DNA of 44,952 bases from Phytomonas francai (taxonomy: Eukaryota; Euglenozoa; Kinetoplastea; Trypanosomatida; Trypanosomatidae), in NCBI GenBank assembly GCA_001766655.1, contig MJCC01000001.1:709709-754660 (forward strand), written 5' to 3'. Below are positions 18,560-28,422 of the stretch, piece after piece. Position 1 is the first letter of the stretch; every line of letters starts with the position of its first letter. A model generated the notes under the pieces. That model was not told where the DNA came from and searched no databases. It saw nothing but the letters and a program-made list of their open reading frames with translations. Position numbers and translations under genes: made by a program.

Positions 18560-20791
18560 CTACTGGTCAGCAGTCGGTTCCGGAACGCTCTCCACCATGC
18601 GCGACATGATGTTGTTCAGGCGCGAAACAATGGCCCGCGGGTCTTCCAGCAAGCCGGCGGCGATTACGGCATTGTCGAAAATTTGCTCACAGATCAGCCC
18701 CGCCGTCTCCACCGTCTCATTCGCCTCCGAGTGGGACATTGTATAGAGCTTGCGAATGAGCGAGTGCTGCGGGTTGATCTGGAGGTTGTACTTCGGCGGT
18801 GGCCCCGCCATTTGGCCGGTCATGCGGTAAATCTTACGCATCTGGGCGGACTCGTGGTCCGACAACACCGCCGGGCTGTCTCGCAGACGATCCGTCGCCT
18901 TCACAACACCAACGCGGCCGACCAGCCGCTTCGTAATAAAGTCGCAGAGCGACTTGACCTGCGCCTCACTTAGCTTCTTCGCCACACTAACATCCTCGGC
19001 CTTGTCGCCGAGCATCTTCTTCTTGTGCTGCACATAGCCGTCCATGCTGGCGTCGTACATTTCCACGTTCTGGAGCCTGTGCTTCGCATAGGTTTCAAGG
19101 TGCTGCATAACAAAATCGTCGATCGGCTCCGTGCAGATGAGCACTTCGAGGTCATGCTCCCGGTACTGCTCATAGTACGGCGACTGCAGCGCCATCTCCT
19201 TTGTGGGGCTCGTCAGGTAGTAAATGTTTGTCTGATTGGGCTGCATCCGGTCCCGGTATTCGTCAAGCGAGACGTATGGGTAGTCGATGTCCGATTTGGT
19301 CGTCTCGAACCGTAGAAGCTTAGCGAGATCCATCTTGTGCACCTGGTCGGTGCAGACGCCTTCCTTCAAGAAAGGACCATACTCCTTGATGAAACGCTCG
19401 TACTTGGTGTGATCTCGTTTGCTCTCCTCTTCAAACCAGCGGATAGCACGTTTCGTGAGGATGGTACTGAGCCGGCGCATCATGCTCCCGTCCTGTGTGT
19501 GCTCACGTGAAACGTTCAAAGGGATGGACTCGCAATCCACAGCCCCCTTCAGGAAGCGCAGCCAATCTGGGAGAAGGCCTTTGGGTTTGGATTGAATCAG
19601 TACGCGTCGCGAATACAAGTTAACACCACACTCCATGCGTCCGCCGCCGTACTTCTCTGTATGGGACTGAGGCACGTATAGCAGCGCCCGCACGTTCAAA
19701 GGGGCATCGATGGAATAATGCAAACGAAAGATGGGACTGTCATAACTACCCGAGATAAACTTATAAAAGTCGATATGCTCTTCATCAGAAACTTCGTTCT
19801 TGTCCTTTGTCCATAGTGCCTCTACGGTGTTCACCTTCCCGTCATTCAGTGTAATCCCATAGGAGACGAAGTTGCTGTACTTCTTCAGAACTCGTTCCAC
19901 CACCTGTGGTGTACAGAAGGACAACTCCGTGTCCTTGATATCCAGCACAATCTTTGTGCCCTTTTCCACACCCTCGCACTCCGTGACTTTAAAGCTTCCC
20001 GTCCCGTCGGACTCCCATAGGTAGCCTTTGGAGCCTTTCTTGGCGCTGCGGCTGTACACTCGCACGTAGCGAGATACCATAAAGCAGGCGTAGAACCCGA
20101 CACCGAATCGCCCAATAATGTTCTCCGCCGCGGACTTGCCGTTGTTCTGCAATTCGCGCACGAAGGCCTTGCTGCCAGAGCCGGCAATCGTGCCGAGATT
20201 CTCGATAAGCTCCTCCTTCGTCATCCCAATGCCCGTGTCCCGGATAACAAAGCGAGACTTGCTTTGATTGCACGTGAGGGCAATATGCGGGGCCTCATCG
20301 TCCGCCTCCCTCTCATATTCTGCATTACTAACCTCTAACAAGTGGCGCTTCTCCAGTGCATCGCTAGCATTGGACACAAGTTCGCGAATAAAGACCTCCT
20401 TATCACTATACAAATTGCACGCGACGATATCGAGAAGCTGGAGAGTCTCCGTCTTGAAACCTAGCTCTGTGCTCTCACCCACAACCTTCTCCGCATCGGC
20501 AGCCGCTTTAGCCGAGTCCTCGGTAGACCCAGCCTCCTGGGTGGCGGCAGTCTTTGTCGTGTCTGGCATGGGTTCGATGATAACATCCTCATCAAAGTTC
20601 TCGGTCGCCTTGGCATCCTCCGGAGCATTAACGGGGCTTCCAGTATTGGAAGCGCTCTGGGATTGGTACCGACGGGCCGCGCGTAGCGGCAAACTGCCGG
20701 CCGTGTGGAGTCCCACACCAACGACTGGAAGGCGCCCAGCGAGGCGAGAAGCCACCACATTTCCTGATATTTTTTGAACTATTCGGCGCAT
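18560..20791 (-). CDS. TRAP1: TRAP1 / mitochondrial HSP90-family chaperone (HSP75)
   Basis: 743 residues from ATG 20791. The first 40 residues (MRRIVQKISGNVVASRLAGR and following) are basic, lack acidic residues and form a typical mitochondrial presequence. A low-complexity acidic linker (50-105) follows. The GHKL ATPase domain has ELVSNASDAL (Glu137, Asn141), DTGIGM (185-190), GTIAGSGSKAF (200-210) and GRFGVGFYACF (227-237), all standard ATP-contact motifs. The middle domain contains the catalytic-loop block NVSREHTQDGSMMRRL, and the C-terminal dimerisation domain is complete. There is no MEEVD tail, as expected for an organellar HSP90. It should chaperone client proteins in the mitochondrial matrix in an ATP-dependent cycle. 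Length and motifs match the family well. Confidence 0.95.
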   Translation of the reverse strand: MRRIVQKISGNVVASRLAGRLPVVGVGLHTAGSLPLRAARRYQSQSASNTGSPVNAPEDAKATENFDEDVIIEPMPDTTKTAATQEAGSTEDSAKAAADAEKVVGESTELGFKTETLQLLDIVACNLYSDKEVFIRELVSNASDALEKRHLLEVSNAEYEREADDEAPHIALTCNQSKSRFVIRDTGIGMTKEELIENLGTIAGSGSKAFVRELQNNGKSAAENIIGRFGVGFYACFMVSRYVRVYSRSAKKGSKGYLWESDGTGSFKVTECEGVEKGTKIVLDIKDTELSFCTPQVVERVLKKYSNFVSYGITLNDGKVNTVEALWTKDKNEVSDEEHIDFYKFISGSYDSPIFRLHYSIDAPLNVRALLYVPQSHTEKYGGGRMECGVNLYSRRVLIQSKPKGLLPDWLRFLKGAVDCESIPLNVSREHTQDGSMMRRLSTILTKRAIRWFEEESKRDHTKYERFIKEYGPFLKEGVCTDQVHKMDLAKLLRFETTKSDIDYPYVSLDEYRDRMQPNQTNIYYLTSPTKEMALQSPYYEQYREHDLEVLICTEPIDDFVMQHLETYAKHRLQNVEMYDASMDGYVQHKKKMLGDKAEDVSVAKKLSEAQVKSLCDFITKRLVGRVGVVKATDRLRDSPAVLSDHESAQMRKIYRMTGQMAGPPPKYNLQINPQHSLIRKLYTMSHSEANETVETAGLICEQIFDNAVIAAGLLEDPRAIVSRLNNIMSRMVESVPEPTADQ

Positions 20792-21357
20792 AGTTTGTTC
20801 TTTTTACCTTATTATGTTTAATAATAGATTTTCTTTGTAAAAGGATCACAATACAATGTAGGAATTATCGCTTCCAGAACGATTAAAAGAATAATAATAA
20901 TAAAACGGGTAACAATGCAGATTAGTAAAAGTGGATATGCAACACCAACAATATAAGGAAATCGAAAAGGAAGTTTCTCAGAAGGGCAGATGAAAGGCTT
21001 CACGATGCTAAAAACATTAATTGCATAACGAATCGCAATATTTTTGCTATCAGATCGAGTTTCTATGTTGAGCAGCACTGATACCATTCAATATGATATG
21101 AATATATATATATACTTCTTGCACAGATCCATAGGTCCAGACCCGAAAAAAGTAAGAAAGGCACTGAAATGGAGTCACAATTGAGAGCAAAATAAATATC
21201 AAACATCAGAAACTAAGTTTCACGAGGAACCAAGCATGTGCCAGAAGGTGCCTCCTCCCCCCAAACAGCCATAAAATAAATAAAAAGTGAAAAAGGGAAA
21301 TACACTATAAAGGCCGGTAAGTTCAAATTCATTAGACTACAACGCTTGCTTAGAATC
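20792..21357. other. AT-rich intergenic region
   Basis: A purine-rich stretch around 20955-21000 would give the pyrimidine tract upstream of TRAP1. A short (AT)n lies near 21100-21112. No gene is seen. Confidence 0.6.
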
Positions 21358-22698
21358 CTAGGAATCTTGTCTTTTTGAGGAAGGGGGTTCTGCTAAAGGA
21401 TTGGAAAACAAAGGAAATTCCAGTGGGGCTGGCATACCTAGAAGGTCTAGCGGGCTCCGCTCAAAATTAGGCCGAACAGCGGAACCACCATCTAAGGTCT
21501 CTGGATGGTGGAATGACTCATGGTCCCGCGGGTCTTGCAAGGTAAACGCGTGCGGCAGCCCCAGGGAATCCTTCGGGGGAAACACGGAGCCCGAACCCGC
21601 AAAGTGCGTAGGCGGGTGGGGCTGCCCAAACCCAGGGAGCCCCCTTTGAGTCTCCTGTGGCTCCATAAGAGGTGGGGGTGGCGGCGGAATCGGTCCCAAC
21701 GAACCCACCGGTTTATGCAACCCGCCAACCTTCAACAATCCTCCCTGAGTTCCATCGCTCACATGGTCCCCCGGAGAAGCATCGCGGGGCGGCTCCATAG
21801 GTGTGTTTTGCTGCAGCAGAGAGTGACTTTCCACATCAGGCTCTATCTGTACTGTGACCTCAGGTGGAGATGGAGCTTTTTGCGCACAGTTATCAGCAGG
21901 GTAATCTGTCTCAAAGGCTAGATCCTGAGGTAAGAAAAATTGGTTCATTATGGGCAGACTGCCAATGTCACCATCCTCCACGGCAGGAATCATGTGCAAT
22001 AGGCCTGAAGACACGACGAAACCGATCGGGGCCCGATAGTCAGGGCCCATGTCCACGACCACTTCCTTCACACTGTTCTCCTCGATGTCGTAGATCAAGA
22101 GCAAAATAGTGTATGAAACATTTCCCGCTTCGTTGGGAAAATGATTACACCTCTCCTCTTCCGCGTGACAGTAATCCTGCCAAAGACTGAACCTTTCGGA
22201 AAGGTCGTTTTCGTTTATAAATAACGACACAACCTGCTCACTTGTATCCTGCATTCCAATAATGTACACACGGTTTGAGTACAGATCAGGGCAAGATGCC
22301 GCAGGAGTATTTTCCACAATATCCGTTATGTGCCAACACTGCTTTAAGCACCTATCAGCACGGGCCCACTGGATGCTACAGCCCAACAAACCTCCTCCAA
22401 TCCATTCCTCGCTCGAAATGAAGTACACTTCCCGGTAGCTACGGAGACGTAAATTGAATACTGTAAGGCATATAGGATGTCCTGCGTGGCTGGATATGTA
22501 GCTTTTGAAGAAAGATAAAGGTGATGTATCGTCTTGCTTCAGATTATGATGGTCGGCGGCAATGATGATATCGAAATACGGTACGAGACCAGCCTGGTGT
22601 GCTGGGCTATGAGGTAGAAGACGGGACACCTGAAACCCTTCGACCTTCGATAAATCATGGGCTTGGCAACTATCCGGTTGGCTCTGATTCTGTCCCAT
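21358..22698 (-). CDS. GRASP: Golgi reassembly stacking protein (GRASP)
   Basis: 446 residues from ATG 22698. The start MGQNQS satisfies the N-myristoylation consensus (Gly2, Ser6), as in GRASP55/65. Two GRASP-type PDZ domains follow. The first has GFQVSRLLPHSPAHQAGLVPYFD (about 21-43), the ligand-groove segment. The second starts at EEWIGGGLLGCSI (about 97-109), the family's most conserved sequence, and continues with VYIIGMQD (144-151). After about residue 260 the protein is Pro/Gly-rich and disordered (SPR domain) with a polyproline run near 340. GRASP tethers Golgi cisternae through PDZ oligomerisation on the membrane. Trypanosomatids have a single copy. The gene looks intact. Confidence 0.93.
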   Translation of the reverse strand: MGQNQSQPDSCQAHDLSKVEGFQVSRLLPHSPAHQAGLVPYFDIIIAADHHNLKQDDTSPLSFFKSYISSHAGHPICLTVFNLRLRSYREVYFISSEEWIGGGLLGCSIQWARADRCLKQCWHITDIVENTPAASCPDLYSNRVYIIGMQDTSEQVVSLFINENDLSERFSLWQDYCHAEEERCNHFPNEAGNVSYTILLLIYDIEENSVKEVVVDMGPDYRAPIGFVVSSGLLHMIPAVEDGDIGSLPIMNQFFLPQDLAFETDYPADNCAQKAPSPPEVTVQIEPDVESHSLLQQNTPMEPPRDASPGDHVSDGTQGGLLKVGGLHKPVGSLGPIPPPPPPLMEPQETQRGLPGFGQPHPPTHFAGSGSVFPPKDSLGLPHAFTLQDPRDHESFHHPETLDGGSAVRPNFERSPLDLLGMPAPLEFPLFSNPLAEPPSSKRQDS

Positions 22699-23351
22699 TA
22701 GACCTGATGTAAGAAAATAACAACTAAACTAATAATATTGAAATAAAATAGCAATAATAGTGAAGACAATAAAATTAAAAAGTAAACTTGCCGGATGGTG
22801 TCTCCCTCATAAACAAAAAATGGCAAATAGAATCGCCTTAACCCCTACATTATGCAATTTTATTTGTGCAAAAACAGATGTCGCGAGTATGGATTTGGAG
22901 TGAGGTAGAGAAGAAAGCGTTAAGCCCTTTTTTAATGATCAGCATATGTAATTCATCGGTGCTGTCTCAATTTTTAGAACTTTATTCGTATATTTCTGAA
23001 AACATACACTTAATAAGCTTTCCTTTTACCCACTAAATTTTCTCTAGTGATCACTGAATTTAAAAGAAAAAGAGAAAAAACCTCCTATTATCAAGATCAT
23101 CCCCGCTCCTCGGCCGCAGCGATTGATTTCCAGCCCTCTTGCTCCCCCCTCTCTCTGTTATTGAACCTCATGGTCTACACTGATCCCATTTTTTATAGAT
23201 TATAAGTTATTGCCATTTTCGGATCCTACGGTAGCATCCTTTTTAACTTTTCTACTGTGTTCTAGCGGTATGTCTCGATTGAGTTTTGCCTCTCTTTTTT
23301 CCATTCTATGTGTATATATTTGTTATAAACAGGAATGTCATCACATTCCGC
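22699..23351. other. Intergenic region, no gene seen
   Basis: AT-rich in its left part (GRASP leader) and mixed composition around 23100-23330 (3' UTR of the nucleoporin gene). A purine stretch near 22899-22921 may be part of the GRASP splice signal. Nothing else is supported. Confidence 0.6.
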
Positions 23352-25028
23352 TCACATTGGCTTTCCAGTAAAGGGGTTGATGTTTTCATGTGCTGGCGGT
23401 TCGCACACATCTGCATATTCACCCATCTCGGATATTCCTCCTATCTTTTTAAAGGGACGAAATTTTTGAATGTCATTCTTAGGGTAGTATTTGAGTAAGC
23501 GAAAGGTGCTCTTTTCTGCCAACTTCCCCTCCCTGAGCTGTTTGCTGATATAATCAAGCTTATCTAACTCCGATTGTGCGGCTTTGGCTCGAATCGCGAC
23601 AATTCTTTCCAATTCCTCTTGTATCATCACATGATACGCGTCAAACAGGTTCTGAAACAGTTCGGAACGCGCTGCCAGTTGGCTGACGTAGCGCTTGCGA
23701 AAATTTTGCAGGCCTGCAACGAGGCTTTCATCAAACACAGGGCACGCTTCAATCCATTGGACGATCGCTACAACCTCAGGCTCTTGTTTCGAGAAAAGAC
23801 GGGCTAGAATGAGATGCCGCACGGTGTCCTCAACGCTGTCCTTCCGGTCATTTTCCATGACCAATTTCATCCTCAATTCGGAACTCGTTGGTGTCCTTAA
23901 GGTGAAATCATCACGAACAATGCGGCTGCCAGACTTGATCTCCTTCATCATTTCCCTCACGCGTGCCTTAGACCATAGCGTGAAAAAAACCTCCGAAGGC
24001 TTCAGTGGCTTTACTGCCACAGCGCTTTCATCGATGGTAGATGTCTCCCCGCTTGCCGCGTTTGCCACTCCGAATCCAAAGGAGCCGGGCGAAACACCCG
24101 GCTGCGCGAACGTCTTCTGAGCCGTGTTAGAAAAGCTAAACGCAACATTTCCAACAGAGCCGCTGCTTCCCAGTGTATTCGCCCCCTGCGTGGACGGCGT
24201 CGCCCCAAAGCCAAACGAAAATCCCGGTGGCGTGGCCATCGACAACGGGGGTGGAGCTGTCGAGGTGCCGCTACTTTGGCCAAAACCAAAGCTGAAGCCG
24301 CTGGCAGGGAGAGGGGTGGAAATGGGGGCGACAGCAGGGAAGCCTGCACCATTCATGCTTGTGTTTTGCGCGGACGTCGCGGGTATGCCAAACCCAAAGG
24401 CTTGCGCAGAAAATGAGTTAGCTGTTAACCCAGATGACGATGTATTTTCTTTTTTCACCAAAAGATACGCATTAATGTCTTGGCCATCACTCTTCACTAT
24501 TCGACGCCAGCACATAGACTGGCCTTCAATCGGTAGAATGCGCTCCGGTGTGTTGTCCTCGGGATCACTGTAGGGCCAATGTACCTTCACAATGTACTCC
24601 GCAGGTGCCAAAGTCGGCTCGCCTGATTCCGCAATCACAAAGCAGTCCACCGTAACACCGTCCATGCCATCCTCCCCCGCGAGCAAATCCTCCTCGCGTA
24701 GCTGGATAAACCATCGCGGGCTGTGCTCATTACGAGACTCCAGAACACCCCGGAAGACGGACCAGTCGTACGGCTCCTGCCTCCCCTGTCCACCTTCAGC
24801 GGCGTATGAAAATGTTTTGTGCATTAGCATCTCATCAAATAAGCTGTTAACGGTGATGGGATTTGTCGGGGCCTTGTCAAGAATAGGGTCATTATCATCT
24901 ATCCATTGCCTCATAGCCTCCCTTTCTTTCACTTTTTCCGCTGCACGCTCTACAGCTCGCATAGTGGCCCGTTTAGTGGATGAGCCCTCCCGTTTAGGAG
25001 ACTTTCGTTTTGAACCAGCCGGCGGCAT
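23352..25028 (-). CDS. FG-repeat nucleoporin
   Basis: I start it at ATG 25028-25026 (558 residues). The codon before it is GTG. The N-terminus is a basic, NLS-like segment (GSKRKSPKR). Residues about 35-190 form a globular domain with many aromatic residues. Residues about 200-335 are a low-complexity Ser/Gly/Pro/Thr region with spaced FG motifs: AFGFG, two FSFGFG and SFGFG plus isolated FS/FG pairs. A helical, charged C-terminal domain (about 350-520) would anchor it by coiled-coil contacts, and the protein ends PFTGKPM. This layout is that of an FxFG/GLFG-type nucleoporin which binds transport receptors in the nuclear pore. I cannot say which trypanosome Nup it corresponds to. Confidence 0.82.
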   Translation of the reverse strand: MPPAGSKRKSPKREGSSTKRATMRAVERAAEKVKEREAMRQWIDDNDPILDKAPTNPITVNSLFDEMLMHKTFSYAAEGGQGRQEPYDWSVFRGVLESRNEHSPRWFIQLREEDLLAGEDGMDGVTVDCFVIAESGEPTLAPAEYIVKVHWPYSDPEDNTPERILPIEGQSMCWRRIVKSDGQDINAYLLVKKENTSSSGLTANSFSAQAFGFGIPATSAQNTSMNGAGFPAVAPISTPLPASGFSFGFGQSSGTSTAPPPLSMATPPGFSFGFGATPSTQGANTLGSSGSVGNVAFSFSNTAQKTFAQPGVSPGSFGFGVANAASGETSTIDESAVAVKPLKPSEVFFTLWSKARVREMMKEIKSGSRIVRDDFTLRTPTSSELRMKLVMENDRKDSVEDTVRHLILARLFSKQEPEVVAIVQWIEACPVFDESLVAGLQNFRKRYVSQLAARSELFQNLFDAYHVMIQEELERIVAIRAKAAQSELDKLDYISKQLREGKLAEKSTFRLLKYYPKNDIQKFRPFKKIGGISEMGEYADVCEPPAHENINPFTGKPM

Positions 25029-25231
25029 CACTTTTTATTATTTTACTGTTTTTAATCTTTTATATTAATACTTACAGGTTAAATACTTACAAGGAATTTT
25101 ATACGATTTTGCAACGCTATGCACTGGATTTGTGTATATGTCTATCTTTTTGCTGCACTCTAGAACCTCGAGGGATGTTTTTGCGAACGTGGTAGAGAGT
25201 TCTCTCTGCTTTCGAGAAAAAGAAAGAACAA
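25029..25231. other. Leader region of the nucleoporin gene
   Basis: It separates the nucleoporin start from the decayed gene. The transcribed strand has a pyrimidine tract (TTTTTTTGATTGTTCTTTCT, complement of about 25217-25240) followed by AG at 25210-25209. No ATG occurs in the predicted leader down to 25028, which supports the start chosen. Confidence 0.5.
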
Positions 25232-25246
25232 TCAAAAAAATGAAAT
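25209..25246 (-). promoter_or_regulatory. Putative trans-splice acceptor for the FG nucleoporin
   Basis: Pyrimidine tract on the transcribed strand followed by AG at 25210-25209, 180 bases before the ATG, with an ATG-free leader. The tract abuts the end of the neighbouring gene remnant. Confidence 0.45.
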
Positions 25247-25842
25247 GCAACTGACCTTTAAAAACAGCTTCATACATGTATCAGCAGACACCAATAGCTT
25301 CTGAAAAATCTCTGGATATTCGTTTTCTGTCCTTAGCACAAACTTGGCATAAAAAAGGATCTCTACTTAGCGCGAATAAGGCAATGTGTTCAACGTATCC
25401 GTTGCAACGTCTCTAGTACTCTGCTGCTATGTGAAACGCATACCCTTCGAATTACCATAATGTACTACTAGTTGTCTCTATAAACAACAAAAACAACAGT
25501 GCCTCTCGACTATAAAGCCCACCAAAAAGGAACACGATGCCATGAACATGGCGATTGAGGACCTGAGCATAATCCACATCCCTTCCCTTCCCGATTCTTT
25601 CTCTTTCAACGAGGGAACCAAGTCTGTGATCGCGCTTCATACACCCTTTGTTACCGTATTTCCTGAAATTTTCGCAGTCGTGAGTGAATTCATTGTCCTC
25701 GACTGTTGGTTTGCTCATCTTGATACTCCCAAGATTATCCCTATTTTCATAGCCCTTCCTTGACTAAACCCAAGGTAAAGACATACACTATCACCCTAAG
25801 GACTACAAACGCGATCCCGGTGAGTCGCTCACAACCCAGCTA

Positions 25843-25857
25843 TCTCTCTCTCTCTCT
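25843..25857 (+). repeat. Short (TC)n tract ending near TTTTTAG
   Basis: About seven TC dinucleotides followed by TTGTTTTTAG at 25858-25866. It resembles a plus-strand pyrimidine tract and acceptor, but no credible plus-strand gene follows it. Confidence 0.6.
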
Positions 25858-25884
25858 TGTTTTTAGTGACATTTGAAAGTAAAT

Positions 25885-25933
25885 CCTTAGCCCAAGCATT
25901 ATTGGGCTTCTAAGGAAAACATCCACATGTGGA
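25885..25933. other. Hairpin and palindrome cluster
   Basis: 25885-25915 can fold as CCTTA-GCCCAA / TTGGGC-(TTC bulge)-TAAGG around a GCATTA loop, 11 paired bases. Six bases away lies the perfect 12-base palindrome TCCACATGTGGA (25922-25933). These sit within the decayed gene. They may be chance or a structured RNA element. Confidence 0.4.
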
Positions 25934-26225
25934 CAGTAAGGTGTGATCAAGGGCATCCCAAAGCTATTTCAGCATGACCAATGATGTCAAATAAGTTGGA
26001 GCGGAGAAATCTTCTAAGGTGGTGTCAAGTGCAGCAGGCATCATGCGTGGTTCAATGAATGAAATAGGAACAAAAGGAAAAAAATTTGAGAGCTCCAGCA
26101 ACAGCGCATCGGTGAAGTCCCTAGAGAAAGATATCGAAATTTCGCCGTTAATCGGCGTTGTATCGATTTGTAGTCTCTTCGCTTTGGGAAAAAGATGGAA
26201 ATGTTGAGCTTTGTCTATTTCTCAT

Positions 26226-26958
26226 CTAAAAACCTATGATGAAGGAACTTAGCCCTAGTTTAGTGGAAGAGGGAAAAAGAAGGAAATATTTACTTCTTAG
26301 AGATAAAGCAGCATGGCTATATTCTAGAGGTTTCAAACCCTAGACCCAACGAACTCGAATACATAGAAGAAAGAAAACTTTAGTGAACATTAAAAAATTT
26401 ATAAACTTTATTGCCTCAAAAATTAACATCGGCACAGGAGTCGTTTCGAAAGGTGCTACCTTAGTGTTATTTAAAATAAACAACCTGTTGCAGAAAAAAA
26501 AACTAATTTCTCACTATTGAACAATTCCGTGGTAATACTATTTCATACCCTATATCCCGAGGTTTAAAAAAAGTAATCTGAAATAAATGAGAAAAAAAAA
26601 AAACGAAACAAAATGCTTGCTACTATCACTTTGGAAACGATTACATGTCATCCCTGAAAATAGTACATATTCTTCTGCCAAAACACTACCAGCATCTTTC
26701 ACGGCCTTTCCCTTTTACCCTTAATTTTATGCAGAAAAATCGAGTATAAGCCTGCTGCCAACAGCCTGTTGATAACACCTGAGCCCTAATTTTAGGAAGC
26801 TCTATTATATTTTCCTCCATCAAACTTTATAATCTTAAATGGTATAGACTCTTAAACACTTGTTATAATTAAACAAACGAATCAACGTCGCTCTGCCTTT
26901 TTCCCGCAATTAGCTTAGAGAGCATGTTTTCGTCAAAGAATCGAAGCGCATGCGTGGA
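26226..26958. other. AT-rich region between decayed gene and ASCT
   Basis: The left part holds the apparent splice signal of the decayed gene (pyrimidine tract complement at 26264-26286, AG at 26256-26255). The remainder is very AT-rich and is the likely 3' UTR of the ASCT/SCOT gene. No other gene is seen. Confidence 0.6.
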
Positions 26959-28422
26959 TCAGGCCGGGATGCTTGCGAGCGGCATCTTCTTGAGGCCGTC
27001 GCTCACCTTGAAGTGGGCGTCCGTGATGGACTTGATCTCCTCCACCGTCACACCCTCCGCGAGCTCCTTCAGCACCAGCTGCTTCTGCTCCACGTCGAAG
27101 ACGGCCTTCTCGGTGATGATGCGGCTCACGCAGCCGAGCCCCGTGACGGGGTACCGGCACTGCCGCAGGATCTTCGGCTCCCCATCCTTGCTAGTGTGCG
27201 ACATCGTGACGACGACGCGGGAGCCGCTGCTCACGAGGTCCATCGCCCCGCCAGGGCCCTTGATGACCTTGCCCGGGATGCACCAGTTCGCCAGATCCCC
27301 GTTCTCGGCCACCTCGAGCGCGCCCAGCATGGAGAGCTGGATGTGACCGCCGCGGATCTGGCCAAAGGAGACCGCGCTGTCGAAGCAGGCCGCCCCGGGG
27401 AGGTACGTGATCGTCTGCTTCCCCGCGTTGATCCACTCGGCATCGACCTTGTCCTCCGTCGGGAAGGGTCCCATGCCGATGAGACCGTTTTCGGATTGCA
27501 GAGAGACGCTCACGCCGGGCGGGATGTAGTTGGCGGCCTCTGTCGGAATACCAATACCCAGATTGACGTGCATGCCATCCTCGAACTCGAGCGCAGCGCG
27601 ACGGGCAATCATCTGGCGGGCGTTGTTCCCGTTGGCCTTAAGGGACTCACCGAAAACTGTGCGCTGCTCGATCGGGATCTCGTATTTGGGGGCCTGCACA
27701 ACACGGTGCACATAGACACGAGGAAGGTGCACTTCATCGGGGTCGATCTCACCGTTCTCAACCAAGTGCTCGACTTCAGCGATGACGCATTTACCGCATT
27801 GGGCGGCAGGAATGTTGAAGTTTCGCGACATCGCACGGAAAATTAGGTTGCCTGCGCGATCTCCCTTGTAGGCACGAATAAACGCATAGTGCGGGCGGAT
27901 CGTCCGCTCCATTACGTACCAGCGGCCGTCAAAGCAGCGTGTTTCCTTCGGCTCAGAGATCATGCAAGGGTTGCCAGACTTATCGTACTTGATAATCTGT
28001 CCGCCCGTTTGGCATTGGGTGCCGTAGGCGGTGGCAGTGTAGAAAGCAGGGATGCCGGCGCCGCCAGACCGCATGCGTTCCGCCAAGGTGCCCTGAGGTA
28101 CGAATTCGAGCTCAAGATCACCGTCAAGGTAGCGCTTTCTAAAGAATTTGTTAACGCCAAGGTACGAGCAGCAAATGCGCTTGAGCTGATTCTGCTCCAT
28201 CAGCATCGAGAGCCCCCAGCCCTCAATGCCCGCAGAGTCGGTGTAGGCGGTAATATTCTTGACGTCACGCTTCTTGAGCTCCTTGATAAGGGCGTAGGGC
28301 ACACCTGCGCAGCCGAAACCGCCAAAAGCGATCTCGGAATTGTCCGGAATGTCGGCAACAGCCTTCTCGATAGACATCACCTTGTCAAGGGCCGCAAGAC
28401 GGAAGAAACTGCGACGAAGCAT
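26959..28422 (-). CDS. ASCT: Acetate:succinate CoA-transferase / succinyl-CoA:3-ketoacid CoA-transferase, mitochondrial
   Basis: 487 residues from ATG 28422. It begins [15 protein letters not shown], a short amphipathic mitochondrial presequence. The alpha half has the Gly-rich GGFGCAGVP (34-42), and the beta half has [14 protein letters not shown] (287-300). The catalytic Glu311 lies in [11 protein letters not shown], the signature of family I CoA-transferases, where it forms the glutamyl-CoA thioester. Both halves are fused in one chain, as in mammalian SCOT. In trypanosomatids this enzyme moves CoA from acetyl-CoA to succinate, releasing acetate. With succinyl-CoA synthetase this gives ATP by substrate-level phosphorylation. 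The gene is strongly GC-biased compared with its AT-rich flanks, consistent with high expression. It is intact. Confidence 0.95.
   Translation of the reverse strand: MLRRSFFRLAALDKVMSIEKAVADIPDNSEIAFGGFGCAGVPYALIKELKKRDVKNITAYTDSAGIEGWGLSMLMEQNQLKRICCSYLGVNKFFRKRYLDGDLELEFVPQGTLAERMRSGGAGIPAFYTATAYGTQCQTGGQIIKYDKSGNPCMISEPKETRCFDGRWYVMERTIRPHYAFIRAYKGDRAGNLIFRAMSRNFNIPAAQCGKCVIAEVEHLVENGEIDPDEVHLPRVYVHRVVQAPKYEIPIEQRTVFGESLKANGNNARQMIARRAALEFEDGMHVNLGIGIPTEAANYIPPGVSVSLQSENGLIGMGPFPTEDKVDAEWINAGKQTITYLPGAACFDSAVSFGQIRGGHIQLSMLGALEVAENGDLANWCIPGKVIKGPGGAMDLVSSGSRVVVTMSHTSKDGEPKILRQCRYPVTGLGCVSRIITEKAVFDVEQKQLVLKELAEGVTVEEIKSITDAHFKVSDGLKKMPLASIPA

Larger units (their letters stand above)
25232..26225 (-). 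pseudogene. Decayed gene of unknown family
   Basis: The composition is coding-like (about 45% GC) between AT-rich flanks. On the transcribed strand a pyrimidine tract (complement of 26264-26286) and an AG at 26256-26255 are followed by an ATG at 26225 that opens 25 codons (begins MRNRQSSTFPSFSQ). Another frame then stays open to the stop at 25966-25964, with protein-like text such as FSRDFTDALLLELSNFFPFV. Next comes an ATG frame at 25718-25452 (88 codons), then a third fragment at 25366-25232 containing TENEYPEIFQKLLVSADTC. The frames differ and are separated by stops, so this reads as a frameshifted, degrading gene. I cannot name the family. Plus-strand frames over the same region are an alternative I consider less likely. 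Confidence 0.45.

Noticed and set aside
25542..25763. 73-codon plus-strand frame with plausible protein text, preceding a (TC)n...TAG
   Set aside because: The pyrimidine tract lies downstream, not upstream, of this frame, and all neighbours are on the other strand. The minus-strand remnant with its own splice signal explains the region better, though not with certainty.
26236..26242. ATGATGA matching a C/D snoRNA C box
   Set aside because: No D box (CTGA) follows within about 100 bases and no terminal stem is visible.
25032..26958. Search for tRNA or other Pol III genes in the longest gap
   Set aside because: No GGTTCGANNCC-type B box on either strand and no cloverleaf. The nearest match (GGTTCAATGAA) fails at the conserved CC.
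26950..27846. 298-codon plus-strand frame opposite ASCT
   Set aside because: Antisense shadow caused by strong GC3 bias of ASCT, whose catalytic motif and full length are clear on the minus strand.
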